DNA from: Lucifuga dentata
Taxonomy: Eukaryota > Chordata > Actinopteri > Ophidiiformes > Bythitidae
Length of the DNA: 64,000 nucleotides
Direction of reading: 5' to 3'
NCBI GenBank assembly: GCA_014773175.1
Contig: VXCM01001540.1
Coordinates: 62,001-126,000 of the forward strand
The stretch's first letter is position 1. Every line of letters starts with the position of its first letter. The notes beneath the pieces were generated by a model. That model was given only the letters and a program-made list of their open reading frames with translations, was not told where the DNA came from and did no database searches. The translations under genes were made by a program, and so were the position numbers. Below, piece by piece: positions 10,056 through 20,182 of the stretch.

Positions 10056-13000
10056 TCATTTGAAATATGAGTTGAAGTCATAAGTGTCATCTGTTTTTGC
10101 TGTACACAGGCTGCTGGCGTCAACAGGTACAGACTGGAACTGCACTTGGCCTGGCTCCTCTGGAACGATAAGAAGTCGTAAAAATATGGTCCAAAAAAAA
10201 AACAAAAAACTGACAAATGTTAGTAATAGAAAAAAAAAAAAATTAAGTAGAATTTACCGTTGAACGACGCCCTCTCTGGTTCTTCTATTTCTTCCGAGTT
10301 GTCAGTGATTTGCTCAGGCTGGAAGAAGAGCAGATGTGTTTAAGACTAAATATCTAAACATCCAACAATCCTACAACTATAGTGAGTAGTCTCAGTAAAA
10401 GCCAACAGGATCAGAGTTGGATTAGAAGTCTTCATCAACAAGTCGAGACTTTCATTTTTGTCCTCACTTCCATGCTGGTGTGCAGCCAGATTACTAACAT
10501 TATTTTAAGCATAGGTTCAACCACAAATAAGAAGCTTATAATATCATTGTTACATTATTAAACGGAGTTGCTTTAGCTGCAGGATTCATCTGAAATGCCA
10601 CAGAATAACAGCACCGTCTGATTCTTAAGACATCACGATAAATCAGCGCTATGTTCAAGTACTGCTGAATTTGAGAGACATCAAATGCATTGTTACCTCA
10701 TCATTCTTCTCCGTCTCATTCACTGTGGAAGCAGCATCAGGTTTTTGTTCATCGCTAACACTCAGCAGGCCTGCAGTCGGGCCTTTGGAGATGAAGCTGA
10801 AACTGCTGGCCTGGCTGGGGAATTTAACGCCTACAAAAGCCAAGCGTCAGTATCAGCAACAGTCAGAAGTGATTGTTTTCTTATAATAGCAACATTATGT
10901 AACAAATCCAGAGTCAAGAAGCTGCAAAGCAGCTGGACTTGGTTAAAACCCTGCACTCACTAGCAGGACCTAAACAACTGACAAATCCAGACATTTACAT
11001 TTTCCCAATTTTACCCTGATATTGGCCCAAAGTACAACAACATAGTGGACACTTTTATTTAAGTAATTAAAAGGCAAATGTCCATACCCTTCAGAGCTTC
11101 CTTGATTCCTATCTTTAGTCTGTTTAGGTCCCAACCGTTCTGCATCTCAGCGAGCACAGAGTCAGACAGGTAGGCAGGCCGGCTCTGGTTCTCTGGCACC
11201 TTACAGTGGTAACTCAGCTTGGCTCTGAAAACACATCGATCCAGGGACACACAATATTATGACTGCACAAAATGAAATGAAGAAACATGTGCCTAAGCTT
11301 TGGAGCATACAGTAATAATAATTTAGAATCAGTCTCACATTAACTGCAATCAGGCAACATGGCTCAGTGTTTGGATCAGAGTTGGATTAGAAGTCTTCAC
11401 AGTCAAATCTAGAATTGCATTCTTGTCCTCATTTCCACACTGATGCACAGACAATTTCCCACCATTTCTCAAATGGTGGTTCAAATAAGTTCACTCATCA
11501 GTTCACTCACCCTGTCCAGTCAGTGAGGAAGGTGGTGGCTGCCTGCTCTACGTTGGGGACTCCACCTTTAAGCAGGTAGCCACGTTTTTTGGCAAACAAG
11601 GTTAAAAACTCCAGAGAGTTTCTGAAATCTGGGACGTTGTACTGCAGCATTATCTGAAATCAGGACAGATGGTCTTAAATGCATATGTAATAAATTTTCA
11701 TTTTCAAGAGTCATTTCCTTATTTCCATAAAATTCTATATAGTTTTATGGAAAGGTTCCCACCCAGTATTTTTTCCCAGTATTTATCAAAGCTTCTCTCT
11801 CAGTGTTTTCTGCTCCTCACCTTTAAGTCATGGCTGTTTAATTGGACATTTTGCTGTTGCTATTTTATCCTTTTTTCTTTCAAATTTTATGTAAATACTT
11901 GACATTTTGTATTCACCCATAATAGCATCAACTTTTCAAAATGAGGTATGACTGTGTATACCTGCTTTTCGTCACACTGTTTGAGCAGAGTCCTCACAGC
12001 CTCCAGCACGCTCTGCTGGCCCTCCTCCACCTGCAGGCTCCGCAGAGCCATGGAGGCTACCGGGTTTGTCGGCGACGCCACGNGCCCTCCTCCACCTGCA
12101 GGCTCCGCAGAGCCATGGAGGCTACCGGGTTTGTCGGCGACGCCACGATCCCCGGGCTGTCCAGTAACTTCACGTTCTTTAAGATGTGCACGTCCTGCAT
12201 GGATCTGAGGAACGGTGAAATAAATGTTTGATCATTACGATTAAGATACAAACGACTAAGCAGCAGAAAATATTTTGGGAGCCAATATTAAAACAATTAC
12301 ACAATTATCTCCTAATACTTTTATCAACAATGACATACCAATAAAATATAACTCAAAAGTAATGCGCAGAATGCATCCAAATGTTGCATTGCAACCTTGC
12401 TAAATTTGACAGATTCTACAGACCTCAGGAGAAGCATCGTCTTGTCTTAAAGCAAGCCTGTTCTTATGAATTTTGACTTACTTGGTGATTCCTCTTTTGA
12501 CACCAGCATTGCAAGCCAGAATCCCCTTCATACTGTTGATAATGCTGCTCTTCCCCACATTAGGAAAACCTGAAGGTGATAGGGCATTGTATCAAAGCTG
12601 AGGAGTCGTTATACATGCTCTCAGTAACTCAGAAAGATTCACTAACTAGAATTAAAATGCACGCCACACTGCTGTAGAAGACAGCAGGAAAGCTGGATTG
12701 AAAAATTAAATTTCAAAAATACAGTCCACTGTGTCCCATTGTCAAACAAATATGTACAGCTTCAGCTATGAGAGAGTTGTTCTTACCAACTACTCCCACT
12801 CTGAGAGAGCCTTCATTTTGAGTGGAAGTTACATAACTCGTAAGGAGCTCAGAGAGGCAAGTGTTTCCAAAGCAGGCTGCTCCTCTGGATTTATCCAGGA
12901 CTTCATTAGAGGGGTTTATTCTGCTCTTCTTTTGTTGCTGAGAAATACAGAACCTGACGTGAGATTTGTTAAATATATCAACACAAACACTGACTTCTTC

Positions 13001-15415
13001 ACATCGCTTAAAACGGACAGCAGCTTAACTGACTCTCTTTATAACTTTTACCCACTTCTGTAAGACTGAGCTCCCTCTCACTGTAATGGTTAGGTCTTCA
13101 CACTTTAAACATTTTCTGTCATGGAATTTATGATTCACAAGTTTTCTAATGCATACACAAGTTTATACAAGCATATTCTTTTTTTTTTTTTTTTTTTTGT
13201 AAAAGAGACTTAAGCAACATTGAAAGCATCTAATCTACAGAACCAGCATAACTTTTCTGGTTTGTTCACAAACACACCAATCACCTCTGCTGTATCACAG
13301 AGCTACTTAGCTGAGTGGTTTGTTATTTACTCTTGGAGGTTATAACCAGTTATAACAGCACAACACAAGCTGCTCAACCTTCTCAGTCCTCCATATTACA
13401 GTGGTGTAAAGGCCATGTATTAATAACAAATAATTCTTTCAAATTGTGTTCACCATTGACTGTTTTGGTTTGACACATTCTGGTAAGCTCAGCTTAGATG
13501 CCATATTAAGACAGAAAGGCATGAAAGTGTGTGAAATTGTGTGCGTGTGTGTGTGTGTGTGGTGGGGGGGGTGGTCCCCAGTGATTTAGCTTTAGCTTTG
13601 TTTTTATTAAAAGATGAAAAATGACACTGTCAAGTTCAAATTACAATACAAAAGCCTGCTTGTGAGCAAGTATCAGATCAAACAGGGTTCAGAAACCTTT
13701 AGTTCAGACACTTGTAGTTGAGGGTAAAATGACTGTTTTCTCTAAAGAAGGTCACCAACCATCAAATATATGTTCATATACAATATAATTGCACACAGCA
13801 AGTCTAAACTTATTATTGATTATGAAAAGCACCTACCACTGTTTTGTCCTGGATGTGTGTTGATGCTTTAAACAACAAAACTGGAAACTCCTGTTCTAGA
13901 CACTTTATCCACTTCTGCAAATTTTCCTTTGGTACCAGATCTACAAGATCCAAAACAGCACATGACTTACAGAAAAACATGTAGAGATATTATAACTTCT
14001 TCTTACTGGGGGCTTAAGACAACAAAACTACAAATCAGAAATGTGTTCAATTATAACTAACATGACAGCATTTCACAAGTTTTTACCTATTTTGTTTAAA
14101 ACCAACAGCAGCTTCTTGTTGCCCTCCCTCTGGAGCACAGCCTCCTCCAGCTGTGGACACCTGCACCCCATCGGATCACGAGCATCCAGGACTTCTAAGA
14201 CAACATCAGATGCATCAATTACCTGAAAACAAAAGACAGAGACACAGATCATGTTGTAGCACACACTTCCTTGGGAGCATGTTGAATATTCCACGCAGCA
14301 AGTCAACAGAGCTCTGAACAAATGCTGCTGCAGCGACTGAAGCAAGTACAAGTTTCTGACGACTGAAGAATATTGTCTTACTTTGTTTAATTCGGAACAA
14401 AGGAACTGCTTTGAGCTCCTGTCTGAGGCAACTTTTCTCTCTCTCTGCTTCCTAATGTCATCCTATGCAAACGAGACAGAAAAATTAAAGATCAAATACA
14501 GATTTCAAATCCTGACAAATCACTATAGTTTTAAATTTTTTTTTAACCTTTACCTGTCGAGCCTTCTTGGCCTTTGGATCCGTTGCTGTACTTGCAGTCT
14601 CCCTCTCCTTCTTCCTCTTCTGCACTCGCTCCTCTTTTTTGGCTTGTCTCTTTTTCTCTTTTTCTTCTTCAATCTAATAATTTAGAAAAGTAAAAATGCA
14701 TAACAAAAAACTTCACCATAACTTTAAAAACTCGACTGCTTTGTATAACTGATGAAATCAACTCTTATACTTGTTAAACACTGAAGGTAACTCATGCATC
14801 AGTGAAGATCTGGTTATGGTTAGAAACGACATGAAAAGACTGAATGGCTGCCAACCTGTAACCTCCTCAGCTCTGCCTCCCTCAGGACCTCCTCTTTGAA
14901 AGGAGCACTGCTGGGCACTCCGGGATCCTTCTTCACTCGTTTGCTCACACCTTTCTTTTTCGCCTCTTTTCTAAGCTTTCTGTTGTGCTCTCGCACCTGA
15001 ACACAGGACATCAATGAAATGTAAATAAATTTCATTTGGACATTAAAATAAATCCATCAAGTTAAAAACGAGAACAGTGGCTGCAAACACTTCTCCCTCA
15101 TAGGCCTCCCGTCGTTCATCATATCACTTACCTTCTTCTGTATTTTAAAACGTTTCGAACATGACAGCCGTTTACTTGCTTTCTTTAACTCTGAGAACAA
15201 AAGACAAAAATAAAATATCTTGTTGTAGTATGCTATAGCTAATGGTGAAGTTAATGCCGATTGACCAGAGGTGGATCTTAGCAGCTTTTTTTTTTTTTTT
15301 TTAAAAAGTTAGCATTCTGAGCAATTAAAAACTTAAAATGTAACAAATTAGCTAATTTAAGCTCATATATTTGAATATGACAACTGTCAAATGTTGACTT
15401 ACTTGGTCGTTTCAT
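10056..15415 (-). CDS. gnl3: guanine nucleotide-binding protein-like 3 (nucleostemin); one exon frameshifted by an assembly duplication
   Basis: Fifteen minus-strand exons: 15415-15403, 15190-15132, 14996-14856, 14673-14554, 14451-14407, 14222-14087, 13940-13837, 12937-12787, 12569-12482, 12204-11962, 11653-11511, 11224-11088, 10830-10697, 10318-10258 and 10159-10056. Omitting the 65-bp artefact in exon 10 gives about 537 aa; human GNL3 has 549. The basic N-terminus MKRPKLKKASKR is the nucleolar-targeting region. The permuted GTPase motifs occur in the family order: G4 NKID at about 169-172, G1 GFPNVGKSS at about 257-265, and G3 DSPG at about 301-304. The tail ends [11 protein letters not shown], like the human DDAYDFSTDYV. 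The protein acts in the nucleolus in 60S ribosome biogenesis and proliferation control. Intron 5 uses an atypical GTTCCT donor. Introns 11 and 13 carry snoRNA candidates. Confidence 0.95.
10402..10478 (-). ncRNA. intronic C/D-box snoRNA candidate, SNORD19-like, copy 1
   Basis: Located in the gnl3 intron between exons 13 and 14, on the sense strand of the host. The 5' end CCAGCATGGA pairs with the 3' end TCCTGTTGG to form a terminal stem. A C-box-like AGTGAGGA (plus 10461-10468) and a D box CTGA (plus 10411-10414) lie just inside the stem, and GTTGATGA can serve as C'. The bases before the D box, CTAATCCAACT, are complementary over about 8-9 nt to the 18S rRNA AGTTGGAT segment. That segment is the region targeted by human SNORD19, which is also hosted by GNL3. 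The sequence elements are seen directly; the function is inferred. Confidence 0.7.
11367..11440 (-). ncRNA. intronic C/D-box snoRNA candidate, SNORD19-like, copy 2
   Basis: Second copy, in the gnl3 intron between exons 11 and 12. The terminal stem is GTGTGGA with TCCAAACAC (small bulge). The C-box variant is AATGAGGA (plus 11426-11433) and the D box CTGA (plus 11376-11379). The guide stretch GACTTCTAATCCAACT before the D box is identical to copy 1 while the rest has diverged, as expected for paralogous snoRNAs under selection on the guide. A C' box is weak in this copy. Confidence 0.68.
12019..12147. repeat. 64-bp perfect direct duplication around a single N inside gnl3 exon 10 (assembly join)
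   Basis: 12019-12082 and 12084-12147 are identical with N at 12083. Read as written, the extra 65 bases shift the gnl3 frame. Removing one copy plus the N restores phase to the next exon and the family alignment, so this is an assembly error rather than a gene defect. Confidence 0.93.
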
Positions 15416-16700
15416 CGTGTAGCTATGGAGGTGCTAATGTGACCAGGGTGCTCTGCTCTCACACGTGGAGGAGTGAGAAAGTTCTGTTATTTCCGCTTTA
15501 CTCAGGGCTTTGTGTTTATGCTGCCTCCTGGTGGCTTGGAGTATTTTAGTGGCATCCTGCAGAAATAACGTCATTTTATGTGCAAAATATCTAAATAATA
15601 ATAATGTTTTTAAAATTCTGAATTCTGCAGCCTCAAGTCCGTTAATTCATCTCTTTTTTAAGATTTCCTCAGTAGGGAAATTATAAAAACATATATTGAA
15701 CTTATATTTTTAAAAAAAGCTTTTGTATGGATACTTACTGCAATACAATACTACAATATAAAGTCTTATCTATTGTATAATAAATAGATGCAGTATGATG
15801 TAAAATAATGTACATGTGCTGTATATCTGAGACTTCTATATCACTGCTCACACATTTCCACTTTAAGATATTGCATTCTTTCATTTTTATCTGAAGATCT
15901 GAGTTGAATTGAATTAAATGCAACTTTATTGTCCGACAAGCTGGTAAATTGCCTTCAGCTCATCAATACATTAAATCAGCACAAATACATACACATACAA
16001 AACAATTAGGGGAAAAAATGACCACCAACCTATGAAACAGCTAAAATCAAGTAAAAACCCTCTAAGAGGAAAACGTGAAAGTTAACTTTCGTTCAGAATT
16101 TTGATTGCATTGGGAATGAAAGTTTGTGCAAAACTTGAACTTTCATCAGGTATTTGTGATGAAAGGTGCAGGTGTTTGCGACAAGGTGTGACCATATATT
16201 CAGTTTCTTTTTTTTAAGTGCTGTTCAATTTCAAGGGTGAGAAAATCTCCAGTATTAAATTATTAGTAAAATGTACATACTTCAGTTGTTTCTTTCTTTT
16301 TAACCACTGAACTTAATAATATATTAGATAATATGTTCAAAACTGAGACACCGTATTGCTACTTTTGCTACTTCAAGACATGCCAATTAGGCTTTTGCAA
16401 GACATTATGACCTAAAACATGTATCATGATACAATAAATTCTCATATTTATTTTTAGCATGACAAATGTATGGTAACAAATACTTTTTTTAATATGCAGG
16501 ATATTTGCTTTCTTCTGATGCAGTATGTTAACTTCCAGTTGGACAGTGAAAAATTCTGGATTGGACTGTAGGCTGATTAAAGTCCTGGTAACATGTCACT
16601 GGCTGTTGTAACTGTTCCTAGTTTATAATAATTTATTTATCAGAAATTGCAATGTGACTATATGTAACTGGCAGCACCTAGGCTAGATGTTTTCGGGCTG
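15416..16700. other. gnl3 upstream and AT-rich intergenic DNA
   Basis: The gnl3 promoter and 5'UTR should lie just above 15415, where the sequence is briefly GC-richer (15430-15540). No TATA box is seen at a useful distance. The rest is AT-rich with no coding exon recognised. Confidence 0.5.
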
Positions 16701-16702
16701 TT

Positions 16703-18120
16703 CCACTGATTAGGGGAGGATTTATAATGAGGGACAGGTGCGTTTGAGGCTAGTTTTTCTCCTGTGGGACGCCAGAGGAAAGCAGTCTAATGTATGTAGG
16801 AGCAGGAGTCTATTTTGTGGTAAGATGCTGAATTTGGTGAGATTCAGTCAGTTGGTTAGAGGATTTAGTGATGTAGTTTTAATGACTGATTCTTTTTGCG
16901 ATGTAGTGTGGCCATACTTTTTAAAGGACGGCAATCCCCAGACGCCGAGAAAACGCTAGCCTCACGTTGGAGTAAGTGACTCTGGTATGATTTAATTGAT
17001 TTGGGATTATAATGTATTATAATATGATAAAGTTGTATTGTTTTTTTTTTTAATATTTCTATTCCTGTACACATTTGCAGTACTTCCGATGTTTGGAGAA
17101 GTGTCTACCCTATTTCCTAGACGCGTGCGAACGGTTATGCCAAAGTGACAGATATTCTTGATCTTTGCTTTGTGCATCTGTAGGGGTTTTTTAAAAATGT
17201 TATTATTAAAGAGTTGCTATGGGGATTTTTAGTGTGTCCATTTTGTAGCTATGTTTTTTAATAGTTTTGGCCAGAGTATCCTAACATTGTTTCCTGCAGT
17301 CCGTTTTTTTTTTTTTTTTTTTTTTTTTTTTTNTTTTTTTTTTTTTTTTTTCTTGTAGCGTTTAATTGTGTGTTGTTTTTTTTGTTTTGTTTTTTGGTCC
17401 GCCCGGCCATGTGTGGCCCATAGACGGATAGAGCTGGGATTACGTCTTGTGAGGGCGAACTATATTCTTTTCTTTTTTGTTTGTCATGTCTGTTTGTCAG
17501 TACCACTCCCATGATTTACTACCTCACCAATTAGCAACCTTAGTGGAATCTTAGTTACTACTTATCTTAATCTTAGTGGAACTGAGATCAGAATGGTGTG
17601 AGAATTGTTGATTTAATCACGTGTGAAATGGGTTACTCTGATTCCTGATGCGAAGACGTGCATGTTTTGTAGTGCAGTGTACAGCTTATTAAGTGTAATC
17701 TTTTTGAGTTCTCGGTCAGACTAAACAGGTAACGGGAACATTTCATCTGCTTTTTGACAGGAGTGTTTGATGGTACAATGTTTGCGCTTTGAAATAAAAC
17801 TTTGGTATATTTTGCATTGAACCTGTTTATTCTGACTATTAATTACTTTTGTCTATTGAGTGGTACCTGCTACATATATTAAATTATATGGCCAAATCTC
17901 AAAGCATGAGGAGAGTGATAATCTCAAGTTTCTATGTAGCTTCTTCGTTTTTATGTGCTAAACATGCATCGAATTCTTTACGGGGCTCTTATTTTGAAAT
18001 AGTAGTTGTGCCCGCGCTTCCGCATTAACTTTGACCTGGTTGCGACTCGTCGGAGGAGAGAAAAAAACGGCTTTTTTGGGAGCGCACCTGTCTCATTATA
18101 AATCCTCCCCTAATCGGTGG
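16703..18120. repeat. 36-38 bp inverted repeat enclosing about 1.35 kb next to the 5' LTR
   Basis: 16703-16740 (CCACTGATTAGGGGAGGATT and onward) is the reverse complement of 18085-18120 apart from one mismatch and a 2-base indel. The right arm lies within the 5' LTR, so the left arm may be an inverted LTR fragment rather than a transposon terminus. The enclosed DNA holds a poly(T) run with an N at 17333 and an AATAAA at about 17792. No protein is recognisable in it. Confidence 0.6.
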
Positions 18121-18937
18121 TGGCTCCGTGAGCTTCCGCGATAGTGGACGCTGTTGGTCCTGTTAACGGAGGTTGCTGAGTTGCTAACGAGGAGCTGGAC
18201 TGAGTCATTGTGTGTGTTTCGAAAATCACAGCGAAATTTCGCGTGTCTGTGGACGGATTGAAGTCAGACTGGCCTTGCAGTTATTCAGGATTCTGCTGGC
18301 CCTTCTGGGAGTGAAGTGACAGATTGTTGGAGGCGGACATTTTGTTTCACTGAGGGAGCATCGCTTTGAACCTGAGTTACCGATGGGAGTGTGAAGTTTT
18401 CATGACTGTGACTGCGTTCCAGGATGCTAAACGAGTCTTCCATCTGCTGGGAAGAAGATACCCCGCCATAAGGACATCTCCCAAGGACACTGCACAAAGC
18501 GTCAGAAGGGGTAAACAAGTTCCTTTTATTTGATGCCAAAGACTGAGCATTTGCAGTTCGTAACGATCATTAACATATTTGAGTATGGTAGTTTGGAAAG
18601 GTTATTAACGTATTTTGTTTGGATTATAAATTTTGGTTGTTATTCTGTTTCAATACATTGTTTCAGTCTTTGTGTAACAAGTTGTGAAATTCAACTAATT
18701 GATTGATTGTCTTATTTATTTTAATTTTTATATTACATTTTGTCCCAAGTGGTACTTAAGAGAATTTATATACTATATTTCCTTTTCTTTAAAAAAATAA
18801 ATAAGAATAACAGAATCAGCATAGTTTATAACTTGTTAATAAATGTATTATTTTCCCTTTAATAATTGCCTTGCTGGTTAAAAGTAAGATATTGAAACAT
18901 TGCCCCATACAGCGATGGCGTAATTCACCCCGGTACA
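17969..18937 (+). repeat. 5' LTR of a Ty3/gypsy retrotransposon, lacking about its first 40 bp
   Basis: Aligns with the 3' LTR at 24225-25313. Shared blocks include TTACGGGGCTCTTATTTTGA, CTAACGAGGAGCTGGACTGA and CCTTGCAGTTATTCAGGATT. The copy ends in GGTACA, fitting the usual terminal CA. Compared with the 3' LTR it lacks the TGTCGGGTATGGCAGG start and differs at many sites in the middle, so the insertion is old. Confidence 0.8.
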
Positions 18938-18940
18938 AAT

Positions 18941-18958
18941 TGGCATCACGAACAGGAT
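18941..18958 (+). other. primer-binding-site candidate
   Basis: TGGCATCACGAACAGGAT begins 3 bases after the 5' LTR end and starts with TGG, as tRNA-primed retroelements do. The primer tRNA was not identified. Confidence 0.55.
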
Positions 18959-19014
18959 CAGATAGAATATAATTCTTTCCAAGTAGACATGTCCCAGGTT
19001 TGTGAGCTGAAGTC

Positions 19015-20180
19015 ATGTCAGAGCTAGAGGAACTAAGAAAACAGTTTGCTGAGATGCAGCAGAGATTTGATGAGCAGGCAGGAGTATTAGATCAGGCCAG
19101 AACCGAACAAAGAGAGTCCCTGTTGCTGGCTAAAACTGTGATCAATCAACAGGCCTCTGCACAGAAAATCCCAGCTGAAATTTACATCTCCCAGAGAGAG
19201 GAAGCTCCCTGATTTCAGTGGAAGCCCTGGAAAACCAGGTGAGTTGAGCATTGAAGAATGGATTGCATCTGTGAAATCTGCTTTTCAAGTGATGAAAGTC
19301 CCAAAAGAAGATTAAGTAGAGCTTATTAACAGCATCTAAAAGATGAAGACAAGTTGACAGTGAAATTCACGTTGACGGGAGAAGAAGAGTGTGCAGGTGG
19401 AATTTTTGATGTACTACTTGAAACCTATGATGATAAAGTTCCTATTGGCACCAGATGCAGAGTTTTATGACCAAAAACAAATGCCTGGGGAAACTATACA
19501 TTCCTATGCATATGACTTGTGTGAAAACCTGGCCAAGATTCAGAGCAGAGAATCTAGGAGGGTTCCTGATATGGACAGTATGTTGAAAGAACAGCTGGTC
19601 CTTGGGCAGAGAGATGACTTCTTGAGACATGAAATGAAACCTAAACTTAAAGAACAGAGTCGTCTCACTTTCATTCAGTTAATGCAAGCTGCCATTACTT
19701 GGTCAGAAGAAGAGGAAATCCAAGTTTTAAGTAATGTGAGAAACAGTTCCCACTCTAGAGGTGTCGTGAATGTGAGTGTGGTGAAAGGATTTGGCATTGT
19801 CATTAACAATGGAAATGTTGCATGAAGAAATAAAGACAATTGCTGCTTGTCAGGAACTATTCCAAATTGTGCACAACAAAGACATGAAACTTCAACCAAG
19901 AGAGAGCAAAGCAAAGACTCTGCCTTTAAAAGATGCTGAGCGGAGATATGTTTGCTATACACGGGGGGAGTCTGGGCACACCAGTCGACACTGCCCACAG
20001 AACAGAGAGGCTGCAAGTAGAAGTCTTCCCCCTCTACACGCTGTTGAGCGAAATGCTGCGGAGAACAGCTCTGCACAGGCTGCAACACAAAGCCCGGGTC
20101 CAACTGTCATCAGAAGCCATACAGCAAAGTGGGCCAATGATGATGTTTCTAAAACATTTGAGAACGTGCTTTTGGAGATT
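19015..20180 (+). pseudogene. gag remnant of the gypsy element
   Basis: Starts with MSELEELRKQFAEMQQRF, a coiled-coil-like N-terminus. Capsid-like helices follow in several frames (for example 19391-19825), interrupted by stops and frameshifts around 19210, 19310 and 19440. A CCHC zinc knuckle at about 19950-20000 reads CYTRGESGHTSRHC. The second cysteine is replaced by arginine, which would break zinc binding. Function is lost. Confidence 0.8.
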
Positions 20181-20182
20181 GT

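Noticed and set aside
12731..13063. Plus-strand 110-codon frame
   Set aside because: It is the antisense of a gnl3 exon (12937-12787) and flanking intron. The minus-strand reading matches the gene family and splices in phase.
15105..15130. Possible further C/D snoRNA in gnl3 intron 2 (ATGATGA on the minus strand)
   Set aside because: There is a good C box but no D box or terminal stem at a suitable distance.
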